NCBI GenBank assembly: GCA_903898725.1
Contig: CAIUGQ010000437.1
Location: forward strand, 1-14,047
DNA length: 14,047 nucleotides
Reading direction: 5' to 3'
Origin: an uncultured Burkholderiales bacterium
Lineage (GTDB): Bacteria; Pseudomonadota; Gammaproteobacteria; Burkholderiales; Burkholderiaceae_E
Shown in pieces: positions 1-6,463 of the stretch (positions within the stretch are counted from its first letter, which is position 1; the number at the start of each line of letters is the position of its first letter). The notes below the pieces were generated by a model that was given only the letters and a program-made list of their open reading frames with translations, was not told where the DNA came from and searched no databases. A program made the position numbers and the translations under genes.

Positions 1-13
1 CCACGGAGTCGAC

Positions 14-190
14 ATGATCAAGCGAATCGAATGGCGTACCGCCTTCTGGGCCCGTCGGGGCCGTGCCACCGCGCTGAGCGCACCGGGTCCGGTGCTGTCG
101 CGCGAGCGGATCCGCGAGCTCGACCAGCCCACCTGGCTGCGCCGCAACCTCTGCATCGCCGAACTCGCCGAGCCGCGCCGCGGCCATTGA
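14..190 (+). CDS. 58-aa unknown protein (possibly the C-terminal end of a longer gene)
   Basis: ATG at 14 runs to TGA at 188-190. GGAG at 5-8, five bases before the ATG, is a good ribosome site and favours a complete small gene. The frame is however open upstream to the window edge, so this could be the tail of a larger protein. The product is basic and Arg-rich, with three Trp residues, one Cys and no obvious membrane segment or signal peptide. Third codon positions are mostly G or C, as in the neighbouring genes, which supports real coding. I do not recognise the family. It lies 85 bp upstream of the UPF0261 gene on the same strand, but a promoter-like sequence sits in between, so co-transcription is uncertain. 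Confidence 0.5.
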   Translation: MIKRIEWRTAFWARRGRATALSAPGPVLSRERIRELDQPTWLRRNLCIAELAEPRRGH

Positions 191-216
191 GCCCTGAGGG
201 CGACACCGGCCCTGCA

Positions 217-246
217 TTGACGGGCCCGGTGCCTCCCGACCAGAAT
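217..246 (+). promoter_or_regulatory. Sigma70-like promoter upstream of the UPF0261 gene
   Basis: TTGACG at 217-222 matches the -35 consensus at 5 of 6 positions. It is followed after 18 bp by CAGAAT at 241-246, which matches the -10 consensus at 4 of 6. Transcription would start near 253, giving a leader of about 23 bases before the ATG at 276. Promoter-like hexamers are rare in sequence this GC-rich, which adds some weight. Prediction from sequence only. Confidence 0.4.
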
Positions 247-275
247 CCGCCGCACCGTTCCGCGCGTCGGATGTC

Positions 276-1565
276 ATGCCCCTGTCCCAGTCCGAGGCGC
301 CACCGCCCGCCCCGCCCGCCGCGCGCCCGCGCGTGCTGATCGTCGGCACCGCCGACACCAAGTCCGACGAGCTGCTGTACCTGGCCGGGCGCGTCGCGCT
401 CGCCGGTGGCATCGCCCGCACCTTGGATGTCGGTGTGCTCGGCACTGCGCCCTTCGCACCGGACATCCCGAACCACGAGGTCGCCGCGGCCGCGGACACC
501 ACCCTCGCGGCGCTCGCGGCCCTCGGTGACGAGAACGCGGCGATGGCGGCGATGGCGGCCGGCGCGGCCGCGATCGTCCGCCGCGAGCATGCGGCCGGCC
601 GGCTGGACGGCGTGCTCGCGCTCGGCGGCACGATGGGCACCGACCTGTCGCTCGAGGTCTGCGCGGCACTCCCGCTCGGCGTGCCCAAGGTGGTCGTCTC
701 GACGGTGTCGTTCTCGCACCTGCTGCCGCCCGAACGCATCGCGCCCGACCTGACGATGATCGGCTGGCCGGGCGGGCTCTACGGGCTGAACGCGCTGTGC
801 CGCGCGACGCTGAGCCAGGCGGCGGGCGCGGTGGTCGGCGCCTGCCTCGCGGTCGAGCCGCCGTCGGGTCGACGGCCGCTGGTGGCGATCAGCTCGCTCG
901 GCAAGTCCTGCCTGTCGTACATGACCGTGCTCAAGCCCGCGCTCGAGGCGCGCGGCTACGAGGTGGCGGTGTTCCACTGCACCGGCATGGGCGGGCGCTC
1001 GATGGAGGCGCTGGCCGCGGACGGCCGTCTGGCGGCCGTGCTCGACCTGTGCCTGCAGGAGCTCGGCAACGCGCTCGCGGGCTCGGTGGTGACCGCCGGC
1101 GACGACCGCCTGACCGCGGCCGGCCGGGCCGGCGTGCCGCAGATCGTCGCGCCGGGCGCGACCGACATGATCGACCTGCCGTCCTGGAAGCCGCTGCCCG
1201 CCGCATATGCCGAGCGGGCCTACCACGCCCACAACCGGCTGATCGGCTCGGTCGGGGCCAGCGCCGAGGAACGCCGGCGCGTCGCGCGCGAGATCGGCAC
1301 CCGGCTCGCCGCGGCCACCGGGCCGACGGCCTTCGTGCTGCCGCTGCGCGGCATCCAGCAGTGGGACCGCCCGGGCGAGCCGATGCACGACCCGGCGGGG
1401 CTGGCGGCCTTCGTCGAGGCGGCGCGCGACGCGGTGCACGCCCCCGTCGAGCACATCGAGCTCGATGCGCACATCAATGACCCGGCGTTCTGCGATGCGG
1501 TGCTCGCGGTGTTCGACCGGTGGGTGGCCGCCGGGCGCGTCGCGCCGGGTCGACGCGAGGACTGA
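276..1565 (+). CDS. UPF0261 / Tm-1-like ATP-binding domain protein
   Basis: A 429-residue protein, close to the family's usual ~400. The N-terminal domain starts at about residue 19 with the family signature VGTADTKSDEL (23-33), then a DVGV motif (51-54), a GGTMGTD loop (117-123) and a GVPKVVVST strand (135-143). The C-terminal half carries FHCTGMGG followed by RSME (233-244) and a DxxxQELGN...GDDRLTAAG stretch (257-283). In plants the Tm-1 homologue binds ATP through the N-terminal domain and blocks tobamovirus replication. The bacterial role is unknown. Many bacterial copies sit beside a TIM-barrel PEP-hydrolase-like partner, and none is seen here. The first ~18 residues are Pro/Ala-rich and not conserved-looking. 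ATG 276 has no strong ribosome site, and the nearby ATG at 271 is out of frame. It converges with the aminotransferase downstream. Confidence 0.88.
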   Translation: MPLSQSEAPPPAPPAARPRVLIVGTADTKSDELLYLAGRVALAGGIARTLDVGVLGTAPFAPDIPNHEVAAAADTTLAALAALGDENAAMAAMAAGAAAIVRREHAAGRLDGVLALGGTMGTDLSLEVCAALPLGVPKVVVSTVSFSHLLPPERIAPDLTMIGWPGGLYGLNALCRATLSQAAGAVVGACLAVEPPSGRRPLVAISSLGKSCLSYMTVLKPALEARGYEVAVFHCTGMGGRSMEALAADGRLAAVLDLCLQELGNALAGSVVTAGDDRLTAAGRAGVPQIVAPGATDMIDLPSWKPLPAAYAERAYHAHNRLIGSVGASAEERRRVAREIGTRLAAATGPTAFVLPLRGIQQWDRPGEPMHDPAGLAAFVEAARDAVHAPVEHIELDAHINDPAFCDAVLAVFDRWVAAGRVAPGRRED

Positions 1566-1607
1566 GCGCTCCGGCGCAGGCCTCTCCTCACGGCCCGCCT
1601 AAGCCGC

Positions 1608-2972
1608 CTACGCCGCCTGAGCCGCCCGCGCCCGCGCGAACCCCGCCTCCAGCGCCCCGACGATGCGCATCGCATCCGCCTCGTCGATGATCAGCGGCGG
1701 CGACAGGATCGCCACGTTGCCCGAGGTGCGGATCAGCGCGCCGGCCTCGTAGGTGCCGTCGAGCAGCCGCGTCATGAACGCGGCATCGACCGGGGCCTTC
1801 GTGTCGCGGTCGGCGACGCATTCCATCGCGAGCATCAGGCCGGTGCCGCGCACCTCGCCGATGCTCGGGCACGCGGTGGCGAGCGACTCGAGCCCCGCCT
1901 TGAGCACCGCGCCGACACGCGCCGCGCGCGGCGCGAGATCGAGCCGGCGCGTCTCGGACAGCGCGGCGAGCGCCGCCGCGCATCCCACCGGGTGGCCCGA
2001 GTAGGTGTAGCCCGAGTAGATGCCGCCGGTCGCGTCGGCCTGCATGAACGCCTGTTCGACACGCTCGCCGATGCCCACCGCGCCGAACGGGAAGTAGGCC
2101 GAGGTGATCGCCTTGGCGAAGCACATCAGGTCGGGCTGCACGCCCATCAGCCGCGAGCCGAACCACTCGCCGGTGCGACCGAACCCGGTGATCACCTCGT
2201 CGGCGATGGTCAGGATGCCGTGGCGGCGGCACAGCGCCACGACGTCGCGCAGGAAGCCCTCGGGCGGCACGAACACGCCGCCGGCACCGAGCACCGGCTC
2301 GAAGATGAAGGCCGCGATCGTGTCGGCGCCCTGGAAGCGGATCTCCTCGTCGAGCAGGTTCAGGCAGAGCCGGGCCAGGCGCTGGGGATCGGATTCGCCG
2401 AACGGATTGCGGTAGGTCCAGGGGAACGGCACGTGGAAGCAGCCCGGCAGCAGCGGCTCGTAGGGCCTGCGGAACCGGTCGTTGCCATTGACCGAGGCCG
2501 CGCCGAAATGGGTGCCGTGGTAGCCCTTGCGGAACGCGAGGAACTTGGTGCGGTCCTTCTGGCCGACGACCTTCCAGTACTGGCGCGCCAGCCTGAGCGA
2601 CACCTCCACCGAGTCGGAGCCGCCGGCGGTGAACGCGAAGCGGCGCATGCCCTCGGGCTCGAGCCAGTGCGTCAGCGTCTCGGACAGCTCGATCAGCGGC
2701 GCGTTGGTCGTGCCCCGGAACGCGGACGCGTACGGCAGGGTCTGGAGCTGATCGGCGATGGCGCGCTTGACCGGCTCCGACGAGTAGCCGAGGTTCACGT
2801 TCCACAGGCCGCCGACCGCGTCGATCGTGCGGTGGCCACGGTGGTCCTCGACATGCACGCCCTCGCCCCGCGCGATGATGCGCGGCGGCGACTGCTCCAT
2901 CTCGCGCGGATGCGCCATCGGATGCCAGACATGGCGCGCGTTGTGCGCGTCGAGGAAGTCGCTGTCGCTCAT
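1608..2972 (-). CDS. Class III PLP-dependent aminotransferase (omega-amino acid/amine:2-oxo acid type)
   Basis: A 454-residue fold-type I transaminase of normal family length. Visible features are GGLWNVNLGY near the start (54-63), the phosphate-cup region TAGGSDSVE (115-123), YHG (151-153), the PLP-pyridine Asp in LTIADEVITGFGRTG (D258), the Schiff-base lysine in CFAKAIT (K287) and YSGYTYSGHPVGCAAAL (319-335). This arrangement matches the beta-alanine/putrescine/taurine:pyruvate aminotransferase group, usually annotated 'aspartate aminotransferase family protein'. The exact amino donor cannot be read from sequence. The start ATG (CAT at 2970-2972) has AGGGA 8 bases upstream and overlaps the HAD hydrolase stop as ATGA, so it is probably translationally coupled to that gene. 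Ala/Arg-rich C-terminus. The frame remains open upstream through the HAD gene, but the family N-terminus fits this start. Confidence 0.9.
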   Translation of the reverse strand: MSDSDFLDAHNARHVWHPMAHPREMEQSPPRIIARGEGVHVEDHRGHRTIDAVGGLWNVNLGYSSEPVKRAIADQLQTLPYASAFRGTTNAPLIELSETLTHWLEPEGMRRFAFTAGGSDSVEVSLRLARQYWKVVGQKDRTKFLAFRKGYHGTHFGAASVNGNDRFRRPYEPLLPGCFHVPFPWTYRNPFGESDPQRLARLCLNLLDEEIRFQGADTIAAFIFEPVLGAGGVFVPPEGFLRDVVALCRRHGILTIADEVITGFGRTGEWFGSRLMGVQPDLMCFAKAITSAYFPFGAVGIGERVEQAFMQADATGGIYSGYTYSGHPVGCAAALAALSETRRLDLAPRAARVGAVLKAGLESLATACPSIGEVRGTGLMLAMECVADRDTKAPVDAAFMTRLLDGTYEAGALIRTSGNVAILSPPLIIDEADAMRIVGALEAGFARARAAQAA

Positions 2973-3643
2973 CGTGCGGGTCCCTGCAGGCCCGGCACCT
3001 CGAGCCCGAGGCGGCGCGCGGCCTCCTCGAAGGCGAGCTGCGGGCGGTTGACGTCGAGGTGGATCGCCTGCAGCCCGCAGGCCAGGCCGCCGGCGACGTT
3101 GCGCGGCTGGTCGTCGATGAACACCACGTCGGCGGGTGCGGCATCGAGCGCGACGCAGGCCATCCGGTAGGCGCGCGGATCGGGCTTGAGGATCCGCGTC
3201 CAGGTGCCGTCGACGATGGTGTCGAAGGCATCGAGCACGCGCAGGCGGCGGGCCAGCGCCTCGCCGTAGAACAGCACGAGCTCGTTGGTCAGCAGGCCGA
3301 CGCGCCGGCCGGCGGCGCGTGCCGCGTCGATCAGCGCACGCGCCTCGGGTCGCACGCAGCCGTCGGGGTCGTGCTCGCGGGCCGCGCGGATCATCGACAC
3401 GACGTCGAGCGGGCGGCCGACGCGCTCGCCGAGCTCGGCGGCGCGGCGGTGCCAGTAGTCGCGCTCGGAGAGCTCGCCGGCCAGCATCGCCCGCCACAGC
3501 GGGTCGTCGCCGCGCTCGAGCGGACCGGTCCAGCCGAGGCTGCCGGCGGGCAGCGCGAACGCGCGTTCGATCGCGCCGAGATCCTCGAACAGGCTCAGGC
3601 CGACGACCGAGCCGAAATCGAGCAGCAGGTGGGGGACGGGCAT
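2969..3643 (-). CDS. HAD-superfamily (HAD-IA) hydrolase, YihX-like
   Basis: A 224-residue protein with the HAD motifs in order: motif I LLLDFGSVVG with nucleophile D9, motif II LLTNE (T119), motif III lysine in LKPDPRAY (K153), and motif IV VVFIDDQPRN (D177/D178). A helical cap lies between motifs I and II, as in class IA phosphatases. The position two residues after the nucleophile is Gly rather than the general-acid Asp of classical phosphatases; YihX-type and dehalogenase-type members also lack that Asp. The substrate is probably a small phosphorylated metabolite (inference). The chosen start at 3643 puts the core strand right after the N-terminus. A longer reading from 3697 adds only low-complexity sequence. 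It is the first gene of an overlapping pair with the aminotransferase. Confidence 0.82.
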   Translation of the reverse strand: MPVPHLLLDFGSVVGLSLFEDLGAIERAFALPAGSLGWTGPLERGDDPLWRAMLAGELSERDYWHRRAAELGERVGRPLDVVSMIRAAREHDPDGCVRPEARALIDAARAAGRRVGLLTNELVLFYGEALARRLRVLDAFDTIVDGTWTRILKPDPRAYRMACVALDAAPADVVFIDDQPRNVAGGLACGLQAIHLDVNRPQLAFEEAARRLGLEVPGLQGPAR

Positions 3644-3713
3644 CGGGGCGACCGGGTGCGGGGCGCGCACGCGGGCGCGGCCGAGGGCGCCGCGCACGGG
3701 CGGCGCGCGGGCT

Positions 3714-3729
3714 GCCGAATCATATCGGC
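3714..3729 (-). promoter_or_regulatory. Inverted repeat enclosing a TATGAT -10-like box upstream of the HAD/aminotransferase unit
   Basis: GCCGA-ATCATA-TCGGC on the plus strand is a 5-bp inverted repeat around a 6-bp centre. Read on the minus strand the centre is TATGAT, a 5-of-6 match to the -10 consensus, at 3724 to 3719. It lies about 75 bases before the HAD start. It is the only AT-rich patch in this gap. No convincing -35 is found at 16-18 bp, so an activator-dependent promoter or an operator is possible. Low confidence. Confidence 0.3.
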
Positions 3730-3730
3730 C

Positions 3731-3843
3731 GCATCGGGGGGATGCACGCGGCCGAGCCGCATCAGGGGATGCAGGCGGCTGGGCCGTGTCGGGGGGCGCG
3801 CACGCGGCTCAGCCGCATCGGGGGGCACGCACGCGGCCGAGCC
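3731..3843. repeat. Four degenerate tandem repeats of 27-29 bp
   Basis: Units lie at 3731-3758, 3759-3785, 3786-3814 and 3815-3843. Each has the form G(C/T)(A/G)TC-(A)GGGG-rich-GCAC/GCAG-GCGGC(C/T)-GAGCC with small substitutions and indels. The copies are contiguous with no spacers, so this is not a CRISPR array. They fill the gap between the propeptide-like gene and the HAD gene. No coding frame across them resembles a protein. Confidence 0.75.
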
Positions 3844-3854
3844 GCGTGCGGCCC

Positions 3855-4478
3855 TCACTTCAGCGCGCGCTCGACCCACCAGTTCGGCTGCGCCGCGTCG
3901 AACGCGCCGGTCGCCGCGAGCCGGTTCGCGAGCTCGAGCGAGGCCATCCCCGCGGCCGACTCGACCAGCCATGCCCGCTCGCCCAGCCGGCGCGTCGGAC
4001 GGGCATCGTGGGCGGCGAGCAGCGCCCGGGCCGTCGGCTCGTCGAGCGTCGCGCGCGTCAGCACCACCACCCCGCCGGGCAGCGCCCGCATGCGCCCGCC
4101 TTCGTCCCGGAACACCGGCGACTGCAGGCTCGGCGAGACGTCCTTGAGTGCGCCGGCGGCAGGCCGCAGCGCGATCGACTTGCCGTTGAGCACGCCCGAG
4201 AAGTCGGCCTGCAACCCGGACTCGATCACCAGCGTGCGGCGCGAGGCACCGTCGTGCCAGGCATGCGAGGGGGCGGCCCGCTTGGCGTGCAGCGCGATCT
4301 TGCCCGTGCCGTCCTTGTCGGAGGCCGAGGCGTCGACGGTCTGCGCCATCGCGCCCGGGGCCAGCGCGGCCCAGGCGAGCGCCGCGACGAGCGCACCGGC
4401 GAACGGGATCGGGCGCCGGCCGGCGCGATCGGCAGCCGCTCCGGCAGCGGCTGCGGTGGCCATGGCTCTAGCGCCCAT
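3855..4478 (-). CDS. Exported stand-alone S8 propeptide-like protein (candidate external chaperone/inhibitor of the adjacent protease)
   Basis: A 207-residue protein. A hydrophobic segment (about 26-45) ends in PGAMA|Q, a signal peptidase I-like site, which would leave a mature chain of about 162 residues. The C-terminal ~90 residues look like the N-terminal prodomain of bacterial subtilases: GGVVVLTRATLDEPTAR, then a GERAWLVE strand, then LELANRLAATGAFDAAQPNWW and a stop a few residues later. In one-piece subtilases an xAxPN sequence like this lies just before the catalytic domain. Here it ends the protein. The gene overlaps the protease end by 11 bases from ATG 4478 (GGAG 11 bases upstream). 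ATG 4463 would leave a 4-base gap but has a poorer ribosome site. By analogy with Aeromonas sobria ORF2, it may fold and/or inhibit the protease. That function is inference; the signal peptide and domain resemblance are seen. Confidence 0.68.
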   Translation of the reverse strand: MGARAMATAAAAGAAADRAGRRPIPFAGALVAALAWAALAPGAMAQTVDASASDKDGTGKIALHAKRAAPSHAWHDGASRRTLVIESGLQADFSGVLNGKSIALRPAAGALKDVSPSLQSPVFRDEGGRMRALPGGVVVLTRATLDEPTARALLAAHDARPTRRLGERAWLVESAAGMASLELANRLAATGAFDAAQPNWWVERALK

Positions 4479-6216
4479 AGATCTTGATGCTCCAGCTGTT
4501 GAAGGTCCCCACGTCCGACGGCGCGAGGTCGGTCACATCCAGACGCCAGGCACCGTTGGCGATCTCGTCGAGATGCCGCAGCGAACCGAACACATGGCCC
4601 GTGGCATAGGTGCCGCAGGTCGACCCGCCGCCGCAGGCGCGACGGTCGGCGAGCTGGCTGGTCGTGCCGCCGGGGCTGATCAGACGCACCTGCAGGTCGC
4701 CCGCGTACGCATGGTCCGAGGTCAGCGTGACTTCGACGAACTCGACCTGGGTCACGGTGCAGCCGGTGACTGCCAGGGTGCTGCCCACCGTCGTCCCGGT
4801 ACCGAGCGCGCTCGCATCCTGCAGCGCCTGGTTGACGGTGAGGCTCGCGGTGCAGCTACGCAGCGTGCTGCTGCCGCCGACCGACACCCAGGTCGACGCG
4901 ACCCGGACCGCCTCCTTCGCGTCGGCCACGCCGAAGCCGTACTTGTGGCTGAACGCCCGGGCCTGCGCGTCGGCGCGCCGCGAGGCGAGCGCGCTCGCCT
5001 CCCAGCTCGGATCGCCCACGCTGGTGCGTCGGGCCGTGCTCGCGAGGATCAGCCGCACGTCGCGCCAGGTCAGGTTCGGGTTCGCGGCGAGCATCAGCGC
5101 CGCCACGCCCGAGACCATCGGGGCGGAGGCGGAGGTACCGCTGAAGTCGGTGCGCGTGCTGCCCAGCAGCGAGGTGGTGACCACGTTCGGGGCCCCGTTG
5201 CCCGAGGACGGCGCACACACCGAGAGGTTCGCGCCCGGCTCCGAGTAGCTCGCGACGGTGCCGGCATGGTCGACCGCGCAGACGGCGATCACGCCGAGCG
5301 TGTTGACGAAGCCGTCGTAGTTCGAGTTGTCGACCTGGCAGACGTTGAGCGAGCGGCGGAAGCAGGCGCCGTTGCCGGCGGAGAACACGTACACCGAGCC
5401 CTTGCCGGCGCGGCCGTTCGCCAGACCGCTGCTCAGCGCATTGAGGAACAGCGTGTCGGCGGCGTGCAGCGCGCCGTCGTCGGGCGAACCCCAGCTGTTG
5501 TGGTACACGCCGGTCGCCGCGGCATCGCGGTTGAGCGCATTGGCGATGTCGACTTCCGTGCCGCTGGCGAGCGCGTCGTAGGCGACCAGCGACGCGCGCG
5601 GCGCGACGCCGGATACGCCCAGCGCGTTGCCGTCGCGCGCCGCCGCCAGGCCGGCGACCGCCGTGCCGTGGCCCTCGATCGGACCGGAGGCATCGCTCGC
5701 GGTGGAGCACGGCAGCGGCCAGACGCTGGCGTAGTTGGTGGGTCGGTAGCTGAAGCTCGCGCCCTCGACCAGGTTCGGCCGCAGGTCGGGGTGGGTGACC
5801 TCGACCGCATCGTCGATGACCGCGATCCGGGCGCCCGCACCGCGGGTGACGGCCCAGGCATCGGTCACGCGCAGGTCCTCGCCCGCGACGCCGCCGCTCT
5901 GCCCGGTGTTCGTCAGGTGCCACTGCTGCGCGATCAGCGGATCGACGCCGGTCAGCACAGCGGGGGCGGTGATCGAGTACTGGACGCAGCCGGGCCCGAC
6001 GGAGACCTTGCCGTCGACCGGCGCGGGCGCGGGACTCGGGGCGGGTGCCGGACCGGGCGCCGGGGACGGCGATGGGGCGGGCGCCGGCGCGGGACCGGGA
6101 GCGGGCGAGGAACCGCCGCCGCCGCCGCATCCGGCCAGCCCGGCCAGCGCCGCAGCCAGGACGATCGCGGGGGCCAGGCCGGAGAAAGAGGTCGAACGAC
6201 GGGACGTGGCGCGCAT
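4468..6216 (-). CDS. Kexin-like S8 serine protease lipoprotein with C-terminal P domain
   Basis: A 582-residue protein. Residues 1-30 are a lipoprotein signal with lipobox LAGC (C30). The +2 residue is Gly, so outer-membrane sorting is expected. A Gly5 stretch and a Pro/Ala/Ser linker (about 38-66) follow. The catalytic domain spans about 92-440, with Asp in AVIDD (D135), His in EGHGTAVAG (H183), oxyanion Asn in SAGNG (N282) and Ser in SGTSASAP (S362). NSWGSPDDG (240-248) is typical of kexin/furin relatives. Residues ~452-582 form a proprotein-convertase P domain (HAYAGDLQVRLISPGG; GAWRLDVTDL; FNSWSIKIYG). Ten cysteines besides C30 could form five disulfides. Only ~25 residues separate the linker from the QQWHLTNTGQ start of the protease fold, so no propeptide domain is present. 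The start at 6216 is set by the lipoprotein signal. It forms an operon with the propeptide-like gene. Confidence 0.92.
   Translation of the reverse strand: MRATSRRSTSFSGLAPAIVLAAALAGLAGCGGGGGSSPAPGPAPAPAPSPSPAPGPAPAPSPAPAPVDGKVSVGPGCVQYSITAPAVLTGVDPLIAQQWHLTNTGQSGGVAGEDLRVTDAWAVTRGAGARIAVIDDAVEVTHPDLRPNLVEGASFSYRPTNYASVWPLPCSTASDASGPIEGHGTAVAGLAAARDGNALGVSGVAPRASLVAYDALASGTEVDIANALNRDAAATGVYHNSWGSPDDGALHAADTLFLNALSSGLANGRAGKGSVYVFSAGNGACFRRSLNVCQVDNSNYDGFVNTLGVIAVCAVDHAGTVASYSEPGANLSVCAPSSGNGAPNVVTTSLLGSTRTDFSGTSASAPMVSGVAALMLAANPNLTWRDVRLILASTARRTSVGDPSWEASALASRRADAQARAFSHKYGFGVADAKEAVRVASTWVSVGGSSTLRSCTASLTVNQALQDASALGTGTTVGSTLAVTGCTVTQVEFVEVTLTSDHAYAGDLQVRLISPGGTTSQLADRRACGGGSTCGTYATGHVFGSLRHLDEIANGAWRLDVTDLAPSDVGTFNSWSIKIYGR
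6020..6109. repeat. Hexanucleotide-period tract encoding the protease Pro/Ala linker
   Basis: Fifteen consecutive 6-bp blocks on the plus strand, mostly GG-NNN-N types such as GGCGCG, GGACCG, GGCGCC and GGGGCG, encode alternating Pro with Ala or Ser on the minus strand. The 6-bp period keeps the reading frame whatever the copy number. It gives the lipoprotein a flexible, extended tether between the lipidated Cys and the catalytic domain. Confidence 0.8.
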
Positions 6217-6463
6217 GGACGGAGTCTGAAGGAAGGGCCGGCGCCCGGTTCGGCGGACAGCCTGCGCCGTCCACGACGTGAGTATCGGCCCGACCGGCAA
6301 CCTTGCCGCCGATCCGACGACAGACGGACGGGGCGGAAGGCGCACCGGCTCACCCGCTCGCGTGTGCCCTGGCCGGGGCGGAAACGGAACGGGCCGGCCC
6401 GGCGCGGCCTGCCGGTGTCCATGGGAGAATCCGGGTCTTCCCGCGCGTCCGCCCAGGTCCCGA
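6217..6463. promoter_or_regulatory. Divergent intergenic region between the protease and nudC, with a 14-bp palindrome
   Basis: This 247-bp gap must carry promoters for two divergent genes. The clearest element is CGGCAA-CC-TTGCCG at 6295-6308, a perfect 6-bp inverted repeat with a 2-bp centre that could be an operator. AGTATC at 6281-6286 reads GATACT on the minus strand, a weak -10 for the protease. No good -35 accompanies it. No gene-like reading frame is credible here. Confidence 0.3.

Noticed and set aside
18..1472. A 484-codon minus-strand frame opposite the UPF0261 gene
   Set aside because: It is antisense to a conserved family protein and its own translation shows no recognisable domain.
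1566..1607. Terminator between the convergent UPF0261 and aminotransferase genes
   Set aside because: Only a 4-bp GCGC stem is visible and there is no T-run. The GCCGCCT-like repetition is mainly the coding tail of the aminotransferase.
3644..3697. Earlier start for the HAD hydrolase
   Set aside because: The HAD motif I strand follows directly after the ATG at 3643. The extra 18 residues look like GC-rich noise.
3731..3843. Possible CRISPR array
   Set aside because: Repeat units are directly abutting and diverged, with no spacers and no cas genes nearby.
6278..6463. N-terminal extension of NudC to an ATG at 6278
   Set aside because: The added 62 residues are low-complexity and do not resemble NudC. 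The chosen start gives a normal family length.
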